The position numbers and the translations under genes are program-made. DNA of 64,000 nt from Orychophragmus violaceus (lineage: Eukaryota; Streptophyta; Magnoliopsida; Brassicales; Brassicaceae), in contig CM058231.1 in assembly GCA_030180135.1 (NCBI GenBank), positions 26,849,034-26,913,033 on the forward strand, written 5' to 3'. The notes beneath the pieces are model-generated. The model had not been told where the DNA came from and did not search any database. It saw nothing but the letters and a program-made list of their open reading frames with translations. Below are positions 1-10,129 of the stretch, in pieces; position 1 is the stretch's first letter, and the number at the start of each line of letters is the position of its first letter.

Positions 1-1057
1 GCATAAGCAACTTCCACTTGGGAAGTTAACCACTTGGGATGCGGTGAAGAGATAGTTCTTGCGGCATTTCTATGATGATGCTCGCTCCGATCAGCTCAGA
101 CAGGACCTTCTGACATTTACCCAGGGACCTACAGAGCCACTTAAGTCTGCTTGGGTAAGGTTTAAGATGTACCAACGAGACTATCCTCATCATGGATTCT
201 CTAAAGTTCAGCTGCTAGGCATTTTCTCAGAGGTGTGGATCTCTGGTACTAGTCTGCGTTAGATGCTGCCAGCAATGGTAACTTCAACATAAAGACTCCT
301 GAGCAGGCCAGGATATTGATTGAGAACTTGGTGAGCAGCAACAATACTAAGACTGCAGAACAGAGGAGGAAAGAGTCTGGTGGAAAGGTTGATAATCTCC
401 AGATTGCTGAGATGAAGAACCAGCTGGACACTATTCACAGCTTGTTAACTGGCAAGAAGCATGTCCATTTTGCTCAAGAGGTTGAAGAGTTTGGACCTGA
501 AGAAGGCTACACAGAAGAAGATGTGAACTACATTGGTGGTTCTGGATTTCAAGGAAACAGGTTTGGGAATCAGCAATGCAACAAGTTCTTCACTGGTGGA
601 CAGAAGAGTGCTTTCACAAGCAATCAAAACTCTTCTGGATATTGTCAGAATGCTGGTTACCAAAAGCCTTTTCAGCAGAACAACTCTTATTAGAGAAACT
701 ATGGATCATCTTCCTATCAGACACCTCCTACTAATAGTTCTCATGAGAGTAAGTTGGAAGCTATGATGGAGCAGTTGCTAGAATGTCAGACGAAGTCTGC
801 TGTGGATTTCAACAAGAAGATAGATGCTATCTACACAGATCTGAATGAGAAGTTTGAATCTTTGAGTACACATATGAAGCAACTGGATACACAAGTGAAC
901 CAGATTTCAAGCTCAGTCAAGGGGAAGAACGTTCATAACACCCACATCAATGCTTGGTCAGTTCAAGTTGAGGATGGGATGGATCAAGGAGAAGGATTCG
1001 AGGTTAAGACAGCTGAAATTGTTAAAGATAGTCAAAAACCAGAAGCTGCTACCTCAA

Positions 1058-1216
1058 CGTCGACCGACACTGTCCTTGACGTCGGCCGACACCCATTTTT
1101 AACAGTGACTTCGAGTCCTCACGATGAACGAAAATCGACCAAGATCGATTATGGAGCCGACAGCGATGGAGAATTGACTGATGTCGACCGACATCAATCC
1201 AAAGTTGGTCGACACT
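1058..1216 (+). repeat. Palindromic TCGACCGACAC-type motifs inside the gypsy reading frame
   Basis: Four pieces of the motif (tcgaccgacac, gtcggccgacac, gtcgaccgacat, ttggtcgacac) lie in the linker between gag and protease. They are translated in frame as TDT, VGRHP, VDRHQ and VGRHS. The same motif recurs in the noncoding 3' region and LTRs of this element. Confidence 0.8.
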
Positions 1217-2277
1217 CTGGGCGAGAATGTCAAATTTCACCAAAATCTTGTGGCACTACTAAAGAGAAGGTCTACAAGCCTCCAATACCTTTCCCTAGGG
1301 TGGTTATGAAGTCTAAACGAGAGCTTGATGAAGCCAAACGCCTGGAAGTGATGGATAAGAAGTTGAAAGAGGATCCACAAACTAATGTTTTGCCTTATCA
1401 TCCTTGTCTACAGAGATACATGGAGAAGATGATGCCCATAGACGAGGATTTAAAAGATTGGGTGGTAGTGCTTCATAAAAAAGTCAGTGACGTGTTGTTT
1501 AATCAGATCTCCAAGAAGCTACCAGATCCTGGTGTGTTTGTGCTGGATTGTTCCATCTTCGAGGATAGCTTCGAGCGCTCCTTGTGTGATTTAGGGGCAG
1601 CTGGAAATCTCATGCCATACTCTGTGGCGGAGAGATTGGGAAGGACAGTTTTCGCACCCACTAGGATCTCTCTAATCCTAGCCGATCAATCAAGGAGGAT
1701 TCCAGAAGGAGTTCTTGAGGACGTCCCTATCAGAGTTGGGAACTACTTAGTCCCAACAGACTTTGTGGTGCTGAAGTACGATAGTAAACCGGATGATCCT
1801 CTGATACTGGGAAGACCCTTCTTAGCTACTGCTGGAGCAATGATCGATGTGAGGCATAGTCTGATTGATCTCCACCTGGGAGATAATCCTCTGCACTTCA
1901 AGATGGATAAGCTGCAAAAATCCACAGTTGACGGTCAAGCTTTCAGCATTCAGCTGGAACATATAGCTCAAGTTTGTAAAGATACATTGTTTGATATTGG
2001 AGAGAAGAAGATGGTGGTTCCGCAGGAGTCTACTCTAACATCTTCAAAGCCTGCAACTGCTCATAAGCAGAAACCTCCGAACATCAGACATCCACCGAAG
2101 CAAAGGTATGTCTCTCCCATATCCAATCCTTCTGACTCCATTTCTATGAATGCAGGGAAACACTCTGCTACACCCAAGCTTCACTCTCACTTTGGATTTA
2201 TTCCCTCGTTCCTTGGACAATCTCACGTTGACACTGCTTACTCTCCACCATGGATGAGGAGACTTTCGCAGAGGCAC

Positions 2278-2282
2278 TCACA
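2278..2282. other. Target-site duplication tcaca, left copy, of copia element X
   Basis: The five bases immediately before the X 5' LTR are tcaca. The same five bases follow the LTR terminus cccaaca at 47669. The gypsy element is recognisable on both outer sides, so this marks one insertion event. Confidence 0.8.
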
Positions 2283-2668
2283 TGAAGGGATTATGTCCTG
2301 AAATCACATTGTACTAACTCTAAAGATGGTTGTATTGTCGAGATCGGACAATCCATGTAATACTAGGTGATCATAATGTCTTGCTAGAGACCTCTTATGA
2401 ATTATGAGTAGTTACTCATTGCTAGTATTATTTGGACCTACAGGGTCACACACCTAAGCAAGCTGGATGTACTTGTATGGGATTGATCATTGGTATATGA
2501 TCAGTTTGATGTGTATTGGATACACATTGAATTTGTGTTTTTGAGAACTGTGTCGATCGACACACTAGGTTTATCGATCGACACGGGGTCGTGTATTGGA
2601 TACACGATTCGGTTTATGACTTAAATTAACCCAGTTTAATTACTGGGTAATTAGGTCGACTCTGAGCC

Positions 2669-2676
2669 TATATATA
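2669..2676 (+). promoter_or_regulatory. TATA box of X-family LTR
   Basis: TATATATA in the context gagccTATATATAgg. It is at the same place in the E/F LTR (32261-32268) and on the minus strand in the G/H LTR (44967-44974). Transcription would start about 30 bases downstream. Confidence 0.6.
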
Positions 2677-2726
2677 GGATATTATGCTCGAGTTTTAACC
2701 TAACGGTTCATAACTGGTCGCTCACA

Positions 2727-2739
2727 GAAACTTCTAGAA
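2727..2739 (+). promoter_or_regulatory. Heat-shock-element-like trimer
   Basis: GAAACTTCTAGAA fits the alternating GAAnnTTCnnGAA pattern of plant heat-shock-factor sites. The same spacing recurs at 15695-15707, 32319-32331 and, on the minus strand, 44904-44916. It lies about 50 bases downstream of the TATA box, so a regulatory role is only a possibility. Confidence 0.4.
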
Positions 2740-3001
2740 ACATAGAAACTCCCTCCAGATCCGATTCCCGGTACTAGCATCCCGGCGGATTCCTGCTTGT
2801 GTGTGTGTGGACTGAAGTAGAGGCGAGGCACTTGAATCGCTGAAGGATCTCGTTTACTAATCACTTTCCGCTGCCAATCTCCAGGTAAACGTAGATCCAT
2901 GATTTTCCTTGAATTCATTATAACTAAACCCTAGATCCTAGGCTCGGAATTCAGAATAGGGTTCCCTAATTGGATTAGGAACGGCTAGGAATTCCCAACA
3001 G

Positions 3002-3013
3002 TGGTATCAGATC
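3002..3013 (+). other. Primer-binding site of element X
   Basis: TGGTATCAGATC begins one base after the LTR. It matches the common TGGTATCAGAGC (complement of initiator Met-tRNA 3' end) apart from one base near its end. Confidence 0.85.
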
Positions 3014-3737
3014 CTTAGGGTTTTAGCTAATGATTTAGGAAAAATCACACGATCGTTAGGGTTCCTGCGATTCTGAGAAATCGCATCGTGTCGATCGACG
3101 CACTGGGTGCATCGATCGACACAGGGCGATAATCGCATTGCGTCGATCGACGCACTGGGTTCATCGATCGACCCAGAGCGATAATCAGAAAGTTTTCGCA
3201 TTGTGTCGATCGACACCATCGTGGCATCGATCGGCACAAGGAGAAAATCTTTTGAAATTTGAAAGTTACGATTTCGAAAGATTTTCTTGTTATCCCTAAG
3301 GTGTGTCGATCGATACACTGAGTGTGTCGATCAACACAGACCATGCGACTGGTTAATCGGTTCAATTGGATTGAACCGGTTATCATGCTTGGTTGATTTA
3401 AATCAGAATCGGTTTGAATTGAATGAATTGGTTCAATTGGATTGAACTGATTATATAAACCGATTGGTTAAAATCAATTTGATCGGATAAGTCGGTTCAA
3501 TTAGATTGTCTTATCTGCGACCAAGAGTTGTACTGGTACAATTAGCAATGATTTGCTTACCTAGATAACTAAAGTCTGAATAACGGCGAGTCGCCCACTC
3601 GAATTTTAGTAATCTGAGGATCTTGGTTTGTTATATTCATAGAGGAAACATTGTTTGAATATACTGCGAGTTTCTTATTAGATAAGATTTCTCATCATAT
3701 GCATAACTAAATCTTTGTTTTCCTTGGATTTCAGCTT
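3014..3737 (+). other. Leader of element X with TCGATCGACAC arrays
   Basis: Noncoding region between primer site and gag. About ten half-motifs lie between 3088 and 3345, arranged as facing pairs a few bases apart and repeated roughly every 60 bases. The remainder (3346-3737) is AT-rich and repeats ggttcaattggattgaaccgg-like segments, themselves inverted repeats. No gene is seen; the small open frames here are unsupported. Confidence 0.75.
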
Positions 3738-4643
3738 ATGTCTATGACTACTTTCTCGTTGCGATCCGTCCTTGAGAAGGACAAGTTAAATGGATCCAAC
3801 TTCCTGGATTGGTATCGGAATCTGAGATTCATTCTCAAGCAGGAGAGCAAGGACTATGTCCTTGAAAAGGCTCTTCCAGAAAGGCTTGGGACCAATCGCT
3901 CGCATGCAGTATATAATGCTTGGAATAAGCATTATATTGATGTGGTAGATGTGCGTGGTCTGATGTTGGCTACCATGAACTCGGACTTGAAGAGTCAATA
4001 CGAGAACATGGAGTCGCCAATAGAGATGATCACCAGCCTGAAACTGAAGTTTCAGGATCTGGCACGAGTTGAGAGATTCCAGATGGTGAAGTCTCTTACT
4101 GGGTGCAAGCTACCAGAGGATGCTCCAGTAAGTCCTCATGTCATTAAACTGATGGGTTACATTGATAACCTGGGGAAACTGGAATGTCCTGTCAGCTTAG
4201 AGTTGGCCACTGACATCATTCTGCAGTCACTGCCGTCTAGTTATGATAAGTTTGTCAAAAGCTATATCAATAATAACTTGACGAAGACGTTGACTGAGTT
4301 GCATGGCATGCTCAAAACAGCAGAGCAAGAAATCATAAAGGGTAAAAGATTTGAGAAATCTTGTGTTGGCAAGGGTAGAGGCAGGGCCGTCCAGATTTGG
4401 AATCTGGATAAGCCTGTGTCATCTTATAAGCCCAAGTCAGGCCCATCTGGTGTTAGAAAATGCTTCTACTGTGATGAGTCAGGGCATTGGAAGAGAGATT
4501 GCATTAAGTTCTTGGAAGATTCACAAGAGATGAAGGAGATGTATGGTATTTCTTCTTCAGGTATTGTGTTATTACTTCAAGTTCTACGTAAGTATTGGAT
4601 ACTAGTTGTGGTACTGATATTTTTTGAAATATGCAGGACCTAA
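3738..4643 (+). CDS. Copia gag protein of element X, zinc knuckle, 301 aa
   Basis: Nucleocapsid precursor of a Ty1/copia element, expected to form the cytoplasmic particle and bind element RNA. The start MSMTTFSLRSVLEKDKLNG is conserved in copies D and G. The central helical gag domain spans about residues 10-200, and a CCHC zinc knuckle (CFYCDESGHWKRDC) sits at residues 242-255. After the knuckle the frame ends in a hydrophobic tail (WILVVVLIFFEICRT). In the next frame the same DNA reads VLDTSCGTD, the remains of a DTG/DTS protease site. Gag is therefore separated from protease by a frame change, and every sister copy shares it. Whether protein is made is unknown. Element A is inserted 24 bases after the stop codon. 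Confidence 0.8.
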   Translation: MSMTTFSLRSVLEKDKLNGSNFLDWYRNLRFILKQESKDYVLEKALPERLGTNRSHAVYNAWNKHYIDVVDVRGLMLATMNSDLKSQYENMESPIEMITSLKLKFQDLARVERFQMVKSLTGCKLPEDAPVSPHVIKLMGYIDNLGKLECPVSLELATDIILQSLPSSYDKFVKSYINNNLTKTLTELHGMLKTAEQEIIKGKRFEKSCVGKGRGRAVQIWNLDKPVSSYKPKSGPSGVRKCFYCDESGHWKRDCIKFLEDSQEMKEMYGISSSGIVLLLQVLRKYWILVVVLIFFEICRT

Positions 4644-4667
4644 GCGACAGTAGAACGTTGAAGAAAG

Positions 4668-5302
4668 TGAAGGATTGTTTAGTGTTTGTCCTGATTTAAT
4701 TCTGTCAGATTAAACTCTACTAAACATATTGGATATAGGTTCTCTTGCAGAATCATTAGGGGATCTCGAAATACCTTGTTATGCAGCGGAAGAATCAGGT
4801 ATGAGTCAGAGATCAGCAGAACCACCAAGAGGTTGTTCCTCCAAAGGCTCACACACGCACACTAACAGGAAGAAAGGCTGCTAGACCAGAGAGAGGGAGG
4901 CGCAGAGAGAGAGGAGAGGCGCAGAGAGAGTTGGACAAAAGAGAGCTAGGTTTAGTTTTAGTTATAAAACTCTTGTCTAGTTCTGATGGGCTTTTGGGCC
5001 CAAATCCCAGTCTGATTAAATCACTTAGATTTAATCAGGCCCCTTTATTCTCTCTAAGTACAGTAAATGCCTGGCACTTTTACCGTACTTCTGCTGAACC
5101 ATTCCCTTATAGTTTTCCTGTTAGCTTAGGCGTGTGACCCATATGGGATCATATAATAAAGGCAATAAATCCAAGACTTACAGATCATGAGCGGACTCTA
5201 GCAAGCCATCATGACCCCCAGTATTATATGACTTATGTCTGATCATTGACATACTCTTACTTTCTAGAGACAGTACAGAGATTACTGGACATAATTCCAA
5301 CA
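4668..5302 (-). repeat. 3' LTR of element A (635 bp)
   Basis: Reads TGAAGGATTG...TAATTCCAACA on the plus strand. It matches 11596-12230 except at three single bases. It includes a perfect 11-bp inverted repeat, CTGATTAAATC/GATTTAATCAG (5012-5022 and 5028-5038, 5-base loop). Two purine-rich gagagagagg-type runs also lie in it. Confidence 0.95.
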
Positions 5303-5314
5303 ATCTCCCACTTG
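5303..5314 (-). other. Polypurine tract of element A
   Basis: On the minus strand this is caagtgggagat, directly next to the 3' LTR. The same tract precedes the 3' LTRs of B, C, D, E, F, G and H, and in a decayed form X. Confidence 0.85.
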
Positions 5315-6154
5315 TACTGGAATCTTTGTATTCATAATCCTTTTGTCTCAATATCTCGATTAGTCATAAGGCAAGATGAGTGTCATCCTTATAAAGCCTA
5401 ATCATGTTCATCGGACTCTAATTTGATACTGACAATCCAAACGACTCGGGACAGTCCGTTTGAGCATGGCCATGCATTTTCCAGTATTCAAATCTCCGAT
5501 TGGCCTAGAGATATTCACTCCATTTATATTGGAGGGACAAATCCCGTCTTGTTCCATCACTGTAAACTACTCACTTCATAATACACCCAAACAAGGTCCT
5601 TATAACTATCGCTTAACGACAGCGTTAGACAATGATCAAAGCGCATCAGTTCATGTGCAGTCACATGCATGCGAACTCAGGTCTAAGGACTATACTCTAT
5701 AGTCGTAGTAAGAATCTCTTATGACACAGATATAAATATCCTGAAGAGTTCTTTTAAGCGGGTCATGTCCGGTCGTATGTACCCCAACATACACCTATGT
5801 ACTGACTTTGATGCCGTGCATCTATGACACCATGAAACTTGGTCATAAGTCACATACCAATCTAGTCTCACGCGGTTGTTGGTGTTCCAATTTCAACAAC
5901 CTTCGACTAGGGACAGGGTGATATAAGCCATCTATCAAATATAGGGTCTCATGATCAAGCTAAATGACTTTGATGACTCAAGATCAAGTCACTTACTTCG
6001 ATGACCTATAAAATGGTTTATATCATTTTGGAACGATTATTTCATCACAGTTAAAATAATCTTGAAATAATAATTTTATTTAAACATCTTAAAATGTTTT
6101 ACAAGAACATATCAATAACTAAATAAAGCCCTCAAACTCCCACTCAAATTTAGA
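5315..6154 (-). other. 3' noncoding domain of element A
   Basis: About 840 bases between the pol stop and the polypurine tract with no coding frame. It aligns by eye with the corresponding region of B (62119-62968) and more loosely with those of C and X-family elements. Shared blocks include the segment around tagagtatagtccttagacc and the CTCCA-TGGAG hairpin. Confidence 0.8.
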
Positions 6155-9100
6155 TTACATTTCAATGTCTCTAATGCCTACAGCTTCAGTCAGGTACTCG
6201 AGCTTAGGCCTTGGGAGTGGCTTTGTCAATGGATCAACGACATTATCATCTGTCGGAACTCGGCTGATCTTGACTTCCTTTCTGTTAATGATATCACGTA
6301 TCAAGTGAAATCTTCTTAGTATATGCTTGGATTTCTGGTGTGATCTTGGTTCCTTTGCCTGAGCTATAACACCATTGTTATCACAAAACAGTGCCAGAGG
6401 CTCAGCTGCATTCGGTATCACACCTAGTTCAATAATGAACTTTCGTATCCAAACAGCTTCCTTCGCTGCTTCTGAGGCGGCGAGATATTCAGCTTCTGTA
6501 GTGGAATCAGCAACGGTGTCTTGCTTGGAGCTTCTCCAACTGATTGCACCGCCATTCAGACAAAAGATATAACCGGACTGTGACCGGAAATCATCTTGGT
6601 CTGTCTGGAAACTTGCGTCCGTGAATCCACTGACTTCAAGCACATTACTTCCGCCGTACACCAAGAACTTATCCTTAGTATGTCTCAGATACTTCAGGAT
6701 ATTCTTGACGGCAATCCAGTGGCTTTCACCTGGATTTGACTGGTATCTACTCGTCATGCTCAATGCATAAGCAACATCAGGACGAGTACAAATCATGGCA
6801 TACATGATAGATCCTATTGCAGATGCATAAGGAATATTCTTCATGCGCTCAAGCTCAGCAGCCGTCGTCGGGCTCTGCTTCTTGCTTAGCGTTGTGCCAT
6901 GTACCATTGGCGTGAAGCCCTTCTTGGAATCTGCCATGCTGAATCTATGCAGGACTTTGTCAATGTATGAATCTTGACACAAGCCTATCAGCCTTTTAGA
7001 TCTATCCCGGTAGATCCGGATTCCAAGAACGTATGCGGCTTCACCCATGTCATTCATGGAAAAACAACTTCCAAGCCAGTCCTTTACCGACCGCAGCATT
7101 GGTACGTCGTTTCCGAGAAGCAGTATGTCATCGACATACAGAATAAGAAATACTATCTTGCTCCCACTAGTTTTCTTATACACGCATTGTTCTTCTTCGT
7201 TTCTGATGAAGTCAAATTGCTTGATCGCTTCATCAAAACGAAGATTCCAGCTCCTCGATGCTTGCTTCAATCCATAAATGGATTTATGAAGCTTGCATAA
7301 TTTCCCAGCATTCTTTGGATCTATGTTACCGTCAGGTTGTGTCATATACACATCCTCTTCCAGAATTCCATTCAGGAAGGCGGTTTTCACGTCCATCTGC
7401 CAAATTTCATAATCATGAAAAGCTGCAGTTGCTAGTAGAATCCGAATAGATTTCATCATAGCCACTGGGGAATAGGTTTCATCATAATCCACACCGTGAA
7501 CTTGCCTGAAACCTTTTTCCACCAACCTGGCTTTATAAATCTGGACATTTCCATCCACGTCGATCTTCTTCTTGAAGATCCATTTACACTCGATGGCTTT
7601 TACACCAGCGGGTAAGTCAACCAATGAAAACACTTGGTTGACCGACATGGAGTCCATTTCGGAATCATTGGCCTTACGCCACTTTGAGGAATCTGGGCCC
7701 ATCATGGCTTGATTGAAGTCCGATGGTTCATCACCATCAATGATCAGAAGATCATGACAGTCAGTCACGAGGAATCCCTGATATCTCTCGGGTTCGTGAC
7801 GGATCCTCCCGGATCTTCGAACTTCAGGTACTACAGGTTCAGGCTCTACAATTTCTTGTAGGTCCTCCTGCTGCTCTTCCTCATTAGGTTGAGCAGTATC
7901 CTATTCATCTTGAATTTCTTCAAGTAGTACCTTACTCCCACTGTTTTCCTTAGAGAGAAACTCCCTCTCAAGAAAATTACAATCCAGGGCAACAAAAATC
8001 TTGTTCTCGGATCGTAGGTAGAAGTAATAAGCCTTGGTCTCCTTTGGATAACCAATGAAGTAGCAGTTATCAGACTTTGGTGTAAGCTTGTCAGAGATCA
8101 ATCTCTTGACATAGGCTTCACAACCCCAAATTATAAGATAAGACAGCACTGGAGCTTCCCCAGTCCATAATTCATATGGTGTCTTAGCTACTGCTTTTGA
8201 TGGCGCTCTATTTAGAGTGAACGCTGCTGTTAGCAGAGCATATCCCCAAAGGGATATTGGAAGGTCTGTGTGACTCATCATAGACCGAACCATATCCAAT
8301 AAGGTTCGATTCCTCCTCTCAGATACACCATTCCATTGTGGTGTTCCAGGAGGAGTGAGTTGGGAAACTATCCCACACTCTCTCAGATGATCACTGAACT
8401 CTTGGCTCAAGTATTCTCCTCCTCGGTCGGACCGAAGAGCTTTAATGCTTTTGCCAAGTTGGTTCTGTACTTCATTTTGGAATTCTCTGAATCTCTCAAA
8501 CGATTCAGACTTATGTTTCATTAAATAAACATATCCATACCTGCTGAAATCATCAGTGAAGGTAATGAAGTACTGATAGTTTCCTCTTGCATTTGTGGAC
8601 ATTGGGCCACACAAATCAGTGTGTATCAGGCCCAATAAGTCACTGGCCCTCTCGTTGGGTTTATTAAAGGGGGCCCGCGTCATTTTGCCCATCAGACAGG
8701 ATTCGCATTTCTCACAAGACTCAAAGTCAAATGAGCCAAGAAGTCCATTCGAATGGAGCCTCTTAATGCGTTTCTCACTGATGTGCCCTAAACGACAATG
8801 CCATAGAAACGTTCGGTTCTCCTCATTAGGTTTGAACCGTTTGGTATTAATGTTATAAATTGGTGCGGATTGATCAAGTATGTAAAGCCCATTCGTAAGA
8901 GGGGCACAACCATAGAACAAATTATTGCGATTGAAGGAACATAATTTATTCTTAACTGAAAAATCATAACCTTCCAAATCCAACAAAGAAACTGAAATAA
9001 TATTTCTGCTTATCGCAGGTACAAAATAGCAGTTATTAAGTTCTAAAACCAATCCCGAAGGTAAAGACAACAAGTATGTGCCTACAGCTAGTGCAGGAAC

Positions 9101-10129
9101 TTTCGCTCCATTCCCAACTCGTAGCTCCACTTGTCCTTGCTTCAGCTTCCTACTGTTGCTGAGTGTCTGCATATTAGTACAAATATGAGCCCCACAACCA
9201 GTATCCATAACCCATGAGGTATTATCAGAAGTAGTTGTATTAACTTCTATAACAAAAATACCTGATGAAGAAGTCTCCAGAGTCTTCTTCTTCAATTCCT
9301 TTAGACCTTCCAGGAATTTCTTACATTCTCTCCTCCAATGCCCTGGTTCTTTGCAGAACCTGCAGATGTCAGTAGGCCCAGCCTTGGACTTGGGCTTGGG
9401 CTTTGACGTGTCCTTGTCCGAGACTTGAACAGCCTTAGCCTTTCCCTTGTCCTTGGCAGAGGATTTCTTAAAGCCCTTGCCCTTTTGCACCATAAGCACG
9501 TTGGGGTCCTTAGCTTTCCTCAAGTTGGGCTCTGCAGTCTTGAGCATTCCGTGAAGCTCAGGCAATGTCTTACTCAAGCCATGCATATTGAAGTTCAGGA
9601 TGAACTGATCATAGCTTGCAGGTAAAGACTGCAGAACGATGTCGCAGGCAAGTTCCTGGCTGATAGGGCAGTCGAGTTTCTGAAGATGATCGAGATAACC
9701 CATCATCTTCAAGACATGAGGACTCACTGCCGCACTTGCAGCCATTTTGCAGTCTAAGAGGTTCTTAACTGTCTGGAACCTCTCAGTTCTTGCCTGCTCC
9801 TGAAAAAGCGATTTCAGGCTTGCCATTATCTCGATGGGTGACAGCACACTCTCGAATTGCATTTGCAGTTCAGGAGTCATGGTAGCCAACATCAGGCAAT
9901 AGACATCATTTTCATCTGACGAATGCTTTTCCCAAGCATTCTGCAGATTCCTGGCGGCATTGTTTGGAGGCCTCTCGGGGAGGGGATCACGAAGGATATA
10001 TTCCTTCTTCTCCTGCTTGAGGACCAGCCTCAAGTTCCTCGACCACGTCAGGAAGTTCGTTCCAGTCAGCTTCTCTTTGTCGAGAACTGACCGGATTGAG
10101 AATGTGTTTTGAGTGCTTGTAGTAGTCAT
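6155..10129 (-). pseudogene. Copia gag-pol polyprotein of element A with a single in-frame TAG
   Basis: One frame of 1,324 codons from ATG at 10129 to the stop at 6155. It is broken only by TAG at 7901-7903 (codon 743), where element B has CAA. Order along the protein: gag (residues 1-250); CCHC knuckle beginning at about 256 (CRFCKEPGHWRREC); protease DTGCGAH at about 309; GAG-pre-integrase His-Cys motif; integrase core with Asp about 505, Asp about 568 and Glu about 604; reverse transcriptase with YVDD (catalytic Asp about 1000-1001); RNase H with TEAEY and DNNG to the end. Domains of the Ty1/copia order PR-INT-RT-RH are complete. Without readthrough only gag, protease and integrase would be made. 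Most similar to element B in this window. Confidence 0.93.
7901..7903 (-). other. Premature TAG in element A polyprotein
   Basis: On the minus strand the codon is TAG in the context GAA TAG GAT. The homologous codon in B (about 60370) is CAA, so two base changes are needed. It lies in the linker between integrase and reverse transcriptase. Confidence 0.9.

Larger units (their letters stand above)
1..2282 (+). pseudogene. Athila-like Ty3/gypsy gag-protease polyprotein (decayed, 5' end outside window)
   Basis: Encodes a retrotransposon gag joined to an aspartic protease. The gag domain is read at 59-262 (a DLLTFTQGPTEPLKSAWVRFK-like stretch with PHHGFS, typical of plant gypsy gag). The frame then shifts near 240-262 and continues from 262, where it reads LDAASNGNFN, through 693. 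A TAG at 691-693 interrupts it, after which the same frame is open from 754 to 2282. The protease core lies at about 1560-1880, with CDLGAAGNLMPYS as the active-site strand and DPLILGRPFL further on. No reverse transcriptase or integrase follows. The open frame runs a few codons into the copia LTR inserted at 2283; across the insertion the host frame would resume at 47675 and stop at TAA 47700-47702. The element therefore looks like a gag-protease type, or one with its pol deleted. Family assignment is from motif recognition only. Confidence 0.85.
2283..3000 (+). repeat. 5' LTR of element X (718 bp)
   Basis: Starts TGAAGGGA (other copies start TGTTGGGA) and ends TTCCCAACA directly before a primer-binding site. 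It is nearly identical to the LTR at 31875-32592. It contains a TATA box (2669-2676), a heat-shock-element-like trimer (2727-2739) and a TCGATCGACAC pair (2552-2585). Confidence 0.9.

Noticed and set aside
2700..2918. A 72-codon minus-strand frame repeated in several LTRs (also at 15666, 32292 and 44725)
   Set aside because: It lies inside the LTR on the strand opposite to transcription and is repeated only because the LTR is repeated. No start context, domain or conservation pattern supports a protein.
3088..3345. CRISPR-like appearance of regularly spaced TCGATCGACAC motifs
   Set aside because: Repeats are short, variable and palindromic, spacers are related to each other, and the context is a plant retrotransposon leader with no cas genes.
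3738..4643. Possible host zinc-knuckle gene
   Set aside because: It follows an LTR, primer site and leader, and is repeated with the same neighbours in D, E, F and G, so it is retrotransposon gag.
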